Origin: Oscheius tipulae | Lineage: Eukaryota > Nematoda > Chromadorea > Rhabditida > Rhabditidae | Assembly (NCBI GenBank): GCA_037178975.1 | Contig: JASJZH010000001.1 | Location: forward strand, 1,178,001-1,242,000 | Reading direction: 5' to 3' | DNA: 64,000 bases | Part shown: in pieces, positions 32,501-40,173 of the stretch | Position numbering within the stretch: the stretch's first letter is position 1 | Layout of the letters: every line of letters starts with the position of its first letter | Position numbers and translations under genes: made by a program | Notes under the pieces: model-generated | What the model was told of the DNA's origin: nothing | The model's input: the letters and a program-made list of their open reading frames with translations, nothing else | The model's database searches: none

Positions 32501-33727
32501 TGGCTCACAGCTCAAAGAAACAGTCTAGGAGGGTTCTCTTCTACTCAGGACACTGTGATTGCTCTTCAGGCCTTGGCTGCCTATGCGCAGGTATAGGTTA
32601 CGAACCGTACACAAAACTGATATGTAAGGTCGCCTACTCCCCAGACTCCAACGCGGACATTGCCGTGACCAACGGCGCTGCCAGTCACCAGTTCACAGTC
32701 GGACAGGACAACTCTATTGTTCTGCAGAGCTATGAAGTGAGTTGGATCCTTAACTGTGGGAGCAATGGTTTCAGATCCCCAATCTGGACGACCCTGTTGA
32801 TTTGACAGCTACTGGAAAAGGAGTGGTCTTTGCGCAGATCTCGTACTCATACTACCGTAATACTCTGGCAGCTGACTCTCCCTTCTTCTGTACTATTGAC
32901 ACGAAGGAACAGCAAGGAGGGAACAGGATTCAACTGAACATGTGCTGCAAGTAAGTCACTGTCATTTTCTGTCTCACAGTTCTCTTTCAGTTACACCCGA
33001 ACTGGCCAATCCAACATGGCCGTGGCTGAGATCTCAACTCTCTCCGGCTACCAATACGACGAGCTTCAGACCCTGACTGACATTCCCGGCATCCAGAGGA
33101 AGGAATTCGAACAGGATGACACTAAAATTAACCTTTACTTCAACCCGGTAAGCGTAGTGAGTCAAGGTTCAGTATCTGTTTAGATCGGAGCCGAACCCGT
33201 CTGTTTTTCATTGGTGTCCGACCTTGTCTTCCAAGTTGCAGACCGGAAGCCAGCACAGATTTTGCTTTTTGACTACTACAATCCTGAAGATCAAGTAAGA
33301 GAGATAGAGAAACAAAGAGGGAGCACCTTACGAAATCTTTCAGCTGAAAGCAACCTATTCGACCCAAGAAACTCCTCCATTGGAGAAGTCTTGTCCCACA
33401 TGCTGGTCATAACTGAAAAAGGTACTTGTCAGAAGGTTTTTGTACACTTTTGGTCGATAATAAATCGTTTTTCTGAGTGCGCACTATTCGACAACAACAG
33501 TAGTTAACAATAAGAAGTTGACATGCTTCGACAGGTTTAGTCAATCGGTCCGTGCTCGTCCACGATGACCACAATGGAAGCGTCCGTTCACAGGCAGGAA
33601 TTCATCAGAGATACGACAGGTTAGTGATTTCTACTTGACAGAGACAATGTATTCTTTCAGCAGAACCCTTCTGCTGAAGCAGCTCTACCACGGTCTCGGC
33701 GTGAAGGAGGACGACCTTGAGTGCTAG
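20558..33727 (+). CDS. thioester-containing protein (TEP, alpha-2-macroglobulin family), with in-frame stops
   Basis: Secreted or surface complement-like protein that binds targets through a reactive thioester. A signal peptide ([15 protein letters not shown]) is followed by macroglobulin domains ([36 protein letters not shown]), a Gly/Pro-rich variable region (23164-23329) ending [10 protein letters not shown], the A2M strand set, the thioester GCGEQ at 31636-31650, the alpha-helical thioester domain, and a receptor-binding-type C-terminus ending DDLEC-TAG at 33725-33727. The intron at 23565-30837 carries a LINE fragment and a BEL/Pao element; the intron at about 22287-22553 carries a tRNA-Glu. 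Oddities: an in-frame TGA at 21479-21481, with the same frame continuing as [11 protein letters not shown], and a transmembrane-coding open frame directly after the final TAG. Otherwise the frame and splice phases hold throughout. It is either a recent pseudogene or depends on readthrough. Family assignment is certain. Confidence 0.9.
21479..21481 (+). other. in-frame TGA inside a TEP exon
   Basis: The exon frame reads ..[28 protein letters not shown].., with no frame change on either side. No donor/acceptor pair removes the TGA in phase: the GTAAGC upstream would need an acceptor of matching phase and none is present before position 21560. A nonsense mutation is the simplest reading. Confidence 0.8.
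22439..22510 (+). tRNA. tRNA-Glu (CTC anticodon)
   Basis: 72-base cloverleaf. The acceptor stem TCCGTTG pairs with CAACGGA; the D-arm holds TGGTCTAGTGGTTAGGA (A box); the anticodon stem TATGG/CCATA encloses loop CTCTCAC with anticodon CTC; the T-arm CCGGGTTCGATTCCCGG (B box) is perfect. A TTTTTTC run after position 22515 can terminate RNA polymerase III. It lies in a TEP intron on the same strand. Both internal promoter boxes and all stems are intact, so it is likely functional. Confidence 0.95.
23164..23329 (+). other. TEP variable (bait-like) exon
   Basis: Encodes [17 protein letters not shown], a Pro/Phe-rich stretch, then [18 protein letters not shown]. It is bounded by CTCCTTCAG and a GTAGGG donor. 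This is the hypervariable region before the conserved A2M domain, which in other TEPs is the protease-sensitive bait or an alternatively spliced segment. A diverged second copy of its 3' half lies at 23503-23564. Confidence 0.75.
23413..23564 (+). other. possible alternative TEP exon, partly decayed duplicate
   Basis: From an acceptor ending TTTTTCTAG, the phase-matched frame reads [19 protein letters not shown] and then meets TAA at 23487. From a second acceptor CATCTAG, 23503-23564 reads [21 protein letters not shown] and ends at a strong GTAAGT donor in the same phase as the upstream exon (compare [19 protein letters not shown]). Either the two pieces are separate alternative exons or a duplicated exon broken by a frameshift. 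Confidence 0.55.
23709..24690 (-). mobile_element. RTE-type non-LTR retrotransposon, internally deleted
   Basis: On the minus strand, the start (about 24690-24530) encodes the C-terminal part of an RTE apurinic endonuclease ([18 protein letters not shown]...[10 protein letters not shown]). The end (24105-23709) encodes the region after the reverse-transcriptase catalytic core ([28 protein letters not shown]..) and the tail [14 protein letters not shown]. The catalytic RT core with its YADD box is missing between them. The connecting 193-codon open frame contains a direct repeat (about 24127-24213 and 24312-24402), both giving RKRCCLC. It lies in the TEP intron, antisense to the gene. It is inactive; whether the fused open frame is ever translated is unknown. 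Confidence 0.8.
24743..24747. repeat. 5-bp target-site duplication (left copy)
   Basis: AAATT immediately left of the LTR; the partner AAATT is at 30484-30488. The length agrees with BEL/Pao integration. Confidence 0.85.
24748..24946 (-). repeat. 3' LTR of the BEL/Pao element
   Basis: 199 bp, identical by eye to 30285-30483. The pol reading frame ends inside it (stop at about 24898). Just inside the element the sense-strand sequence is TGGCCCCCCAA, pyrimidine-rich, so the expected polypurine tract is absent. Confidence 0.95.
24898..28440 (-). CDS. pol polyprotein (RT, RNase H, integrase) of the BEL/Pao element
   Basis: Open frame of about 1,180 codons, no internal stop. Order along the protein: an end-of-protease/linker region; reverse transcriptase with fingers [13 protein letters not shown] and active-site variant YVDN (about 27190) in place of YVDD; RNase H-type segment ([15 protein letters not shown]...[12 protein letters not shown]); integrase zinc finger (H..H..CSSCHIC, about 25720-25610), then DDE core pieces [17 protein letters not shown] and a WQGG.WE.AV helix. 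After [11 protein letters not shown] the frame runs out into the LTR without the usual C-terminal domain. It overlaps the gag-protease frame near 28300-28440 in the -1 register. The first in-frame ATG is at 28362, so expression most likely needs frameshifting, unless the register change is an indel. Confidence 0.9.
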   Translation of the reverse strand, partial: FNSKLVKLLFQGFSRGKPDQEILVRTMPFLCKSLRSGKLSEDDYRFILKQKLQLNTQVARPDANSVDLIIGQDLMELFLDQTAPRFYLPSGLLLTKTIYGYTVSGRGRIPESWIESDENRTVLCSTPKILMPNLQTTPDELSILIDDDCMLTFSEPVLNKELEEFKADIRNLYNLESLGIQTAKDETEAHVLKFMENYRKSIKLSAGRVEAGFPFLEEVKDLQDNFKVAARQLQNQLTKLKAEHIELYQNTFNDYLKQGMIEEVSLEKCEGRPTFYLPHHSVITPDKSTSFRIVFNASSKAKGEKSLNDVIFPGYSLLSLIYEVLLQFRTYDFAMVADIQKAFLQIVLPEEQRDVTRFLWIKDLAVPPIRSNLIVYRFSRIPFGINASPSILNQVILKYLEEDNTETAHEIAKSIYVDNVSLHATTESGLFKKYEESKAIFKKLGMRLRDYRSNSALVNTQILQEDRSSSTVLSILGIPWTSDSDTFSMSLKRKPFTRLTMRTVLSQVNGACYDPLGLMSPFFLSMKCFLQSLHKKKKKWNEELTDEETEEWNSILDKTTGVEVTLPRRVSQQADVKHRYLMIFSDSSKRAYCAVAYITTVTSSGYVFSRLYTGKMKITPIKEVTIPRLELTGILVASTLADSILSTSGLQFDAVHLFSDSTIAIAWVQSQKLLPPFVKELASKIQSRMRRIKEKSHLLIHHVPTDQNPADHGTRGLDKDSDHSLWFDGPTWINLPDPKTWPTTGPTIDNTNKAEVEHPAVFLNMDQLEGKKSFDIKGGVLPVSLISNYPHLLRITAYVVRFVKHTSKGRLLITSCPEVHSSTVISAAECRNAERLLIRQEQNKVDIPQMVRECRKLNLQIDAHGLLRKRSRFNNSNLSYDMANPIYLPHRSLLTTTIVRDIHSKTFHRKGNHLHDLVQQRFWIPNIRRLIKKVCSSCHICSIYGRPYKYPNLPDLPAERVSRASPFAFAGIDLFGPIFIKSSSGEDEKRWVCLFTCFATRMIHLEIVSDCSARAFLLAFRRFISRRGVPQKVWSDNGTNFALGSKILGEGDSEVPKEIAAFVASERIVWSFIPPAAPWQGGTWERAVALVKKPLLQAIGRRKVSEDTLHTLTCQVEAIVNSRPLHFSAHDEDLDVLRPVDFCQPRLRICPCLFFNLVLIAWPPNVSSRDPTPLTNGLYI
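28296..30233 (-). CDS. gag-protease of the BEL/Pao element
   Basis: 645 codons, starting [14 protein letters not shown]. It holds a BEL/Pao-type gag body ([15 protein letters not shown]..), a cysteine/histidine nucleic-acid-binding region ([14 protein letters not shown], then [13 protein letters not shown], about 28935-28830) and an aspartic protease motif [11 protein letters not shown] (about 28560-28530). Downstream of about 28430 the gag frame loses similarity (ends ..KMTIGLF) while the -1 frame picks up the conserved [15 protein letters not shown], so the functional frame changes within the protease/linker. The start codon lies only 51 bases inside the 5' LTR. Confidence 0.9.
   Translation of the reverse strand: MSMNSQIGYWKTKVTNLGKQAKKQLNAVQEFEPVFAFPAEPADLAAYIQQKTVQIRSLRANLKEIEARIDSVVKEGFSLINNDTTSEQITKIDEYASKVGEHLTELLDAFETLTTRSTELAFQSQQLSNSSVLSHRLKREPPPVGQDDHQSRRPRNVSAESDSAEREDNESIFSVGGPRRNRPRQQLPKFKGEIKKFPSFWTGYSAMIHVASDLSDLDKFFYLRQALTDDALSLIEEIPVTEDNYKKAINLLKNRYDIGSTVTTVMISEIQHLKPASTATKSIRSTLEQLRQKICTLECQGETFHDINVWRSLILSKFPASVNSHILKAERRTSKRRPEEGKAIPSSLTVDELIDEIAEFVLLQECIEISLESQNSHVSSNSSGNIQRNPDRKESKFNRNKLLKCICYSTDHKPHNCPKFPTPALRRQEVKRLKCCWKCFNPGHQSKECAALGPCPKCQDNHHSALCDTPRAASVTAPATVKPVYKKNFPNTNSGQISRSSGQTVMVTTEDKTFPDVQVTVAEAMVNGAVESDIQIVMMQAHIPIFSQSQNQTVMLNGFFDTGASRTYVRDTVAVEHGLVQSDGDVHTVSAVGGQKYPSTRNLSNFCSKVSVVENQIKRYWSGQCPSFASPCAQASSLKMTIGLF
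30241..30284 (-). other. primer-binding site with extended tRNA-Gly 3'-half similarity
   Basis: Read on the + strand, 30241-30283 begins CTGCCACGCGGG (the anticodon arm of tRNA-Gly-GCC) and ends CCGATGCACCA (its acceptor 3' end plus CCA). The spacing is 43 bases against 44 in the usual eukaryotic tRNA-Gly; the T-arm between is diverged. As the element is on the minus strand, this is a primer-binding site complementary to tRNA-Gly that extends far beyond the usual 18 or so bases. Confidence 0.75.
30285..30483 (-). repeat. 5' LTR of the BEL/Pao element
   Basis: 199 bp, identical by eye to the other LTR. Followed on its outer side by AAATT (30484-30488), the right copy of the target duplication. 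Confidence 0.95.
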
Positions 33728-34072
33728 AACACCGTCTTCTCCGAGAAGTTCTTCCTCTTCGGCTCGCTCATTTACATCTTCACCATGCTCTTCATCTTCA
33801 TTGTCCTCTACTTCTGGGGAGCTGTGTTCTTCGTCCGCGAGCGCCCGTCAATCACGCAGTCGGGAGGAGCTCGTCCGCTAAAGATGGACCTACTTTCTTC
33901 TCTGTCAGGTTTGGTAAAAAATTTCTCGAAGATTCTGTCTTCCGTTTATTTCGGGTCTCCATGGTGTGTCTCTTTATACCTATCCCCGTTAGTCCAATAT
34001 CCTTCAGCGAGCCCATCGTCTCCTGTCTCTCTGTCAGGCTTTGATGCTGAGAAGCAGTTCGAGCTTGCATAA
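33728..34072 (+). other. open frame after the TEP stop encoding a transmembrane segment and tail
   Basis: The codon after TAG (33725-33727) continues in the same frame: NTVFSEKFFLFGSLIYIF then TMLFIFIVLYFWGAVFFV (one long hydrophobic span), then basic/polar RERPSITQSGGARPLKMD. A short intron (about 33909-34038) with a TCTGTCAG acceptor leads to FDAEKQFELA and TAA at 34070-34072. Codon choice is like the TEP exons. If TAG were read through or bypassed by splicing, the product would be a type I membrane-anchored TEP. Confidence 0.65.
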
Positions 34073-35103
34073 GCGCATGATTGTTACGGTTCATGGGTAC
34101 AATTACTGCAAAGTGTAGACTGTTTATTAATCGCACCGTAGATCCCAGCTCTGAATCCAGCAGCTCCGATTAGAATGCCTTTCAGTTCAAATGTGTGTTG
34201 GTAGCCAGCAATCGCCACACCTGATTTGGCGAATCTGGACCAACGGCACATTTTCTGAAAAAATTTACGTAGCTGAAAGAAAATGTGCCTTGTTTTAACT
34301 AGTAGTGGTCCCAGTGACCAGCCGAGAGCTGCAGCAATATACGTGGTAATAAGACATGTGCGGCTGCTATGGTCATACGAACTTGCACACAAGCTGCTTT
34401 TAACCTATAGATTTCCCGTAGCTTCCCATAAAATCTGACTAGAAAATTGTGTTTCTCCTGCTAGAAATTTTGTATCCGCGCGCTAATTTTAAACTCGTCG
34501 CGCTCTGCCGCGAATGGAAGCAGTTTGAATTCCTTTTCCACACTTTCCACTGCCTTTTCCTCTATCTTGAGCTTGTTTTTCTATTGATTTCTTGCTTATT
34601 ATAGTCCAAATTAACGTAGAATAAATGTAAAAAAAAGTGGAGATAAATACATAGCAAATACCTCACAAAATTCCATCGCAGGAACGTAGGTCTACTCTGT
34701 AGGGCATTTCTCGGCTCTTTTATAGTCAATTTCTTGTATTTTTTTCTTCCAAACTATCTCTCTTGCTTTATAATGCGCGAATGGAGGCTTGATAACGTTC
34801 TAGACTGCCAAATTATAGACGTTTTCTGCCCAAGAGAACACTTTGACTCCGTTTCACATGGTTCACGTCAATTTTCGGATTTTTTGCCAGTTTTATACGC
34901 TCAAGCTGTGGAAAACCTTGCTATATAGGTAGAATTATCATCGTACAGTCTCCCTGGTTCTGTCTGACATTGATTTCGGCCCAGATGATAACAATCTGGG
35001 CCCGTATAATCCTCATCTCGGGCCATTCTCGCTCGTTTGTTGGTTAATATCCATGTTTTTCAACCAATTTTCAGCCAAAGAGCTCCCCACAGGTCCCAGA
35101 ACG
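34073..35103. other. region between TEP and ERH
   Basis: No gene is supported. A minus-strand open frame (34392-34084) has Gly/Ala-rich segments but no recognised family. A hairpin GGCCCAGAT / ATCTGGGCC with a 7-base loop lies at about 34979-35003, shortly before the ERH gene. A TTTTCAG acceptor near 35074 precedes the ERH ATG by about 30 bases and may be a trans-splice site. Confidence 0.5.
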
Positions 35104-36197
35104 ATGTCCCATACTATTCTCCTCATCCAGCCGACTGCTCGTGCCGACTCCCGGACCTGGTCCGACTACGAAACTACTAGCGAGTGCTTGGAAGGTAATT
35201 TTATGTTTAACTGATCAAGAAATGGTTGTCTTGAAGAGAAAATGATACCATGAAGCCTGTATAGCGGGAAGAATCCTTCGCTTGACCCCTCAAAAGATGT
35301 TTCGTGACAAGTTATCATTTTTCGCATTTTGATTACAAGAAGGAGTAGGAAATGGGCATCCAAGTCTGTATCTTTGCTCGAAACCCCTCGCTCTTCTTCC
35401 AGTTACGCTAGTGACTATTCAAAGAGACAGTACGCTTGCGAGAAAACGAGTAAATGGCGCGCTTTTTTTTAATAGCCGGGTCTGGCCACGATTTTACTGG
35501 TAAATCGATACTGCATTTTGCCGACTTTTTTTTCTCTTTGTTTCGATAATTTTTCTGGCAAAGTAGACTTATCTGGAGCAGAGTTAGACCCTGAATCATT
35601 AATCACACTTAGAAACCGAGAAAATATGTAGAGCACCAAAAATTGCAAACATATCAATGTGAGGAAGTTTGAGACTTGGAAGCCAAAAAATGTGTAAAGC
35701 ACCGAAAAATGCAATAAATACCTGAAGGGAGTTCATCGCGGGACCCGATTTGAAATTGCGTTCGGCCGTCTACCTATCCACCCATAGTGTCAATATCCGT
35801 TTAAACCACACTATCCATCTACGACCCTAAGTTCCCAAATTTTTTCAAAAGCTGACTGGTCAACTTTTTTCTCGTGGTGACGGACAGATGGACATCATTG
35901 CACTTTAATAATAGAGAGATATCAGTTAACTTTTCCAGGAATTTGCAAAATATACGAGGAATTCCTGAAGAAGCAGAACCCGCACTCGCCGCAGATCACC
36001 TACGATGCCTCCAGTCTCTTCGAATTCATCGATAAGCTAGCCGATCTTTCTGTGCTCGTCTTTGACAAGGTTCGTTGTCATTTTCCCGTCATTTCATTGA
36101 AAAAACCCCTTCCCAGGACAATGCCATGTACGTGCCTCACAACAAAGACTGGGTTAAGGAGAGAATCTTCACGCTGCTGCGCAACCAGGCCCATTAA
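35104..36197 (+). CDS. erh: enhancer of rudimentary homolog
   Basis: Small, very conserved nuclear protein acting as a dimer with RNA-processing partners. Three exons: 35104-35194, 35939-36069 and 36117-36197. The product begins [19 protein letters not shown], has [11 protein letters not shown], continues [12 protein letters not shown], then [19 protein letters not shown], and ends [12 protein letters not shown]; about 100 residues, the family's usual length. Splice phases agree and the stop is TAA. The first intron (744 bp) is long for this window. The family is certain. Confidence 0.97.
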
Positions 36198-36429
36198 TTT
36201 TCGAATCGAAGAGAAAAAGAATAACTTCCCGTCCAAACTTCCTCCCCCAACAGCCTCGTATTTATGTATGTGAATAATCCTCGATCTCACTCTCTCTCCC
36301 ATTTTTGCTTATTTTAACCGACTTTCCAAATTCCACACACTATTTATAGCAATTTTGGGAAATAAAAAGGATTGAGGACTCGAGATGCTGAGAATTAGGG
36401 CTATACAGCCTCTGTCTGTCTATGTGGAA

Positions 36430-37227
36430 CTACTGAAACCATACCATTTTCGGCGAATACGTTCGAGACCGACCTCTTGAGATGAATGGCTGCTTCTGAG
36501 AGCAGCTTCCGCATAACTTCTTGCTCATCCTGTCCGATGGATCCAAGATAACGTCTGGAGGACTAAGCAACCGGTAGTTTTCAGTACGTTTCGGGGCTAG
36601 CAAACGGCAAGACATCTTCGGAGCGAGATTGAAACAGTATCTTGGAATCTTACAAAATAAGGGAGAGAAGGAAGAAAAACCGATTTGCTGAAACACAATT
36701 GCAAAACGAAGTGACATACTGATGGAGACTAGAATAGTTGGGGGAGGCCGAAAGGACGCATTGAAGCTGAAATGGATTTGGCTCGAAGTAACGGGACAGA
36801 GACAGAAGAAAGATGGCAGAGTTGAAGAAGGGAGGGGGCTAGACAAGATACGACGACAATAAGACCATGCTTTAAGTATGTGAACTTGCTGGCTCCTTCG
36901 GACCTAGTGCTTATTCTCTTAACATCATCCGACCTCGTAGCGATTTGCTGCTGCCTCTTGCCAACAGCCTGTGCCTCATAGCTGCCGCAGATCCGATTCG
37001 CAGCGTCGTAGAGCTGGCAGTAGGTGAAGTCTTCCCACAGCTCGACGGTCGCCTTCCATTCGGTTCCGTTCTCGGCCTTCTTATTCCTGACACGCTCCCT
37101 CTTGGACGAGAACAAATCCTCATACCGGCAGTAGCGGATCTCGCACATGTTGGTGACTTCGGCCTTGGCGAGGAAGCCATTGGGGACGTCAGTCGATCCG
37201 AAGAGGTGTGTCTCGACCGCTGTGAGT
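36430..37227 (-). CDS. unrecognised gene, probably incomplete model
   Basis: The best exon runs from an acceptor (ACGCCAG) at about 37227 down to about 36850: ELTAVETHLFGSTDVPNG, then FLAKAEVTNMCEIRYCRYED, a basic stretch, WKATVELWEDFTYCQLYDA and NRICGSYEAQ. It has four cysteines and looks genuinely coding in codon use. A second coding-like piece on the same strand (about 36640-36430) reads MSCRLLAPKRTENYRLL and CGSCSQKQPF. I do not recognise a family and found no start codon exon, so the gene is 5' incomplete in my model. Confidence 0.35.
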
Positions 37228-37873
37228 TCTCTGGCGTAGCTAACTGAGTGCTAGGAAGTTACGCAACTTTTGAAAATTTCAAAAGTTTGTATTGCAACAA
37301 TTTGTAACGAGAGTCCGCTTAAAGCGAGTGTCCGGACCGTCTTTTCGACTACGAGTTTTGATATGGGTCTTGTAGAGAAAAACACGCTGATCACAAATAT
37401 GTTGTTTATGCAGTTTGTTTTCTAATATAACCTAGATATAGGGGCTCCAAGTTGCTATTTCCAGAACAAAAGCCCTAATCTCTGCCGCAGTGCTGTGGCA
37501 GTAATTAAAGTAACTTTTGTGCAACAATTAATTCAAGTTGTTTTGCACATGTACAATCTCGATCGTGCACTTATTGTTTTACAGATTCGCGCTCGATTTC
37601 TATGCCACTCTGTAGTAAAGAGAGTAAATATGCGTGACACTTTGTTGAGTTTCGCTAAATTAACTTTTGACTGTTGTGCACTTTCTTTAGCGTTTCCGAA
37701 AAATTGAAATTAGGTGGACAGAATTTTGGGCAGTGGCACTACTTGAAAAACCAGTCGGATAAGTATGTTTAGTCAAAATCCTAGTTTTTAACTTTCTGGA
37801 CTTTTAAGAGAACAGCAAGAGTAAGTACAAACATCAATCTTGAAGCGACAATATTTTATTTTCAAATGCAAGC

Positions 37874-39820
37874 TCATTCAAGAACTTCTATTTTAATTTT
37901 AACTTTGCTCGGACAATCCTTGCCGCCACCATCATCCTCGATGAAGTAGTAACACCAGACATATTGGTTTCTCAGATGTATATTGCTCCAGCACTTGCCA
38001 AATCCGTAATAGGTGTAAAAAAATTCCGCTCCCAAATTTGAATCAATTGCTGTTACACAGATTACAAAAATGATAAATCTACTTTGATAGCTACTTGTAG
38101 CCATAAAATTGTGTATATCGGCCAATCTGTTGCTTCCGATATTTATAATGTTGCTGGAAAAAAAATGTTTGTAAAAAAGGGTTTGCTTACGTATGATCTG
38201 CAGTTAATCTATCTCCCGGGACCCAAATATCCGGATCGTTGATTTTTCAAAAATATCTTCTCTCGCCTATCAAAGTGCGTCTGATCGAATTGTTCAACAG
38301 GGCCAACAAACGGAAACTCGAGCTTCTCCCAATAAAGTGAGTTGTAGAAGACTGTCTACTTGGGGTCTTTGATGCCATGAACGACAATCTCCCCTTAAAA
38401 TTCAATGCTGTAGACGTAACTGAAATATCAGGTTTTTTTAACATTATAGCAAAAGATTACATATATTGCATTTGGAGTTCCAGCAGGTCCATACTGAACA
38501 TACGGTACCGCTTGGTTATGTACTCTTCGTATCCTCCAGACTTTTTTCTATAGCGGTGACCGCACTGTCTAAAAAATTGGGCCATGTCACTGTCATATGA
38601 ACATACCGGATACAGATTCTCCTGTGTAAAATATCGCCTCTCCCTTTCGACATTCACGGCATTTAAGGCCTGCGTCAGCTTGTCAGATCATTCATTTCTT
38701 ATTGCCTATAACTCGTCTAATCTTTTGATTGCTATGTGTCTGATTCCTTTTGTAACTGTCGCACGCTTCCCAAGCGTTGACCAGCTGCGAGCTACTGGTG
38801 ACCATTGTCACCAGATACTCCCCAATCGAGGTGTCACTGTAGTAGTCAGAGCTTGACAGGATAATTAAAGGACTGTGCGTCATTTTCAGCATGCTGAAAA
38901 AGTGAATCGGTACAGGTTCCGGACCCTGCATCTTTTCTGTTTATGCAATATCCCCAGAACTGGGACAGCTCCCGATAGTCTTTTGGTATTTGATATTCTT
39001 TTAACATTGTCTTGAACATCAGCTTAGTCTATACATTTTTTATGCATTCAATATTTTTAGAACTCACCCTTTGCAAAATACTTTTGGCTTCAGCGTGGTG
39101 CAGCTGTTTGATAGCGTCGATGACCATACTCACAGTGGCAGTAACATTTCCTAATAGTTCGTCCATCTCATTTAAGTGGTGTATGATCTTATTCGTTATC
39201 CTATTGATGATTTGACTCACTCTGTCGTATTGTTCCATTACTTTCTTGTAGAAGTTGGCCTCGTTTTCTCATTTCACTTTTTCGTAGCACTGCAGTCTGA
39301 TTATTAGTAAAAGTTAATTAATACTACTGCAGTCTCAGTTGATGCCGACGCGTACATCTTTAGATATTTTATGTAAATTATTCGTTCAGCACCGGTTGGT
39401 TCTTCACATTGCCGTGGTCCCCGTGTCTATGTCTGTGGCTCCTCCCAAGATGTTGGCAGCGGTAGTGGCGTATCGAAAGACATCCAGAGCAAGTTAAAAC
39501 CGTTCTTTAAATCAAACTGACCAACTTTTGCATCCGATCCGACGGTAGCTATTGTCCCACAAAGATAAGTGGATAATGAGTTCACAGGTGGGCAAGTTTG
39601 GAAAAACAACAGCGAGACAAACCATCATTTGGCCATCTCGTTGGGAAAATACGAAATGGTCCGGAAATTTGTGCGGCTTCCGCAATAAGTGAAACTATTT
39701 GACTGGTTTTCCTCCGATAGCGTTTTCGTAGCATGCGTTTCGAAACTATAATGTAGCAGTGGTAGACCTTGAGGAGGCCTGATCAACAATCTCGCCACTG
39801 TCACTAATGTACGCACTCTT
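37874..39820 (-). pseudogene. unrecognised multi-exon locus with in-frame stops
   Basis: Minus-strand pieces in order: LLRPPQ-type start near 39816, CPPVNSLSTYLCGTIATVG (39600-39430), a helical exon MEQYDRVSQIINRITNK..NVTATVSMVID (39238-39030), DYYSDTSIGEYLVTMVTS (38930-38700), YFTQENLYPVCSYDSDMAQF (38657-38460), YVYSIEF-stop-GEIVVHG-stop-TVFYNSLYWEKLEF (38440-38240), WVPGDRLTADH (38230-38190), and FYTYYGFGKCWSNIHL..YVWCYYF..KIKIEVLE-stop (38155-37874). The TAA and TAG in the 38440-38240 exon lie in the frame dictated by the upstream donor phase, and a further frame change is needed before WVPGD. I read it as a recently inactivated secreted-protein gene. The family is unknown to me. Confidence 0.5.
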
Positions 39821-39871
39821 CATCAAAAAGTTGTCAAAAAATTTTGCTATTAGTCATACAGTACTGCACCA

Positions 39872-40059
39872 CAGGGATGGGCGGATAATGGAATCACAAC
39901 GCGGATGTGGGTGCGTCCGCAACAAAAGCGCGGATTCCCTTCAATGCGGATACGGATAGCGGATAATTCAAGGCATTTTTGGAAAAACTAGATGCGGATG
40001 CGCATCTCCATCCGCAAAAAGTGTGCGGATATCGGGTGCAGCTATCCGTCCCATCTCCG
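39872..40059. mobile_element. small non-autonomous hAT-like element (MITE)
   Basis: 188 bp with terminal inverted repeats: the left end CAGGGATGGGCGGATA matches the reverse complement of the right end TATCCGTCCCATCTCCG with few differences. CAGGGATGGGC resembles hAT termini. Possible 8-bp target duplication, CTGCACCA (39864-39871) and ATGCACCG (40060-40067), 6 of 8 matching. The interior is a string of GCGGAT-like hexamers with no coding capacity. Confidence 0.65.
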
Positions 40060-40173
40060 ATGCACCGGGAATACCGTGTGACAGAAAAAGGAAGGGAAAT
40101 AATGCGACAGCCGTAGGTTGATAGTTGCATATTCAAAAAGGTGCTACCAACAAATTGTTTTTGCATAAACCAA

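Noticed and set aside
34084-34392. Gly/Ala-rich minus-strand open frame after TEP
   Set aside because: No family, no splice context, and no polyadenylation or start evidence.
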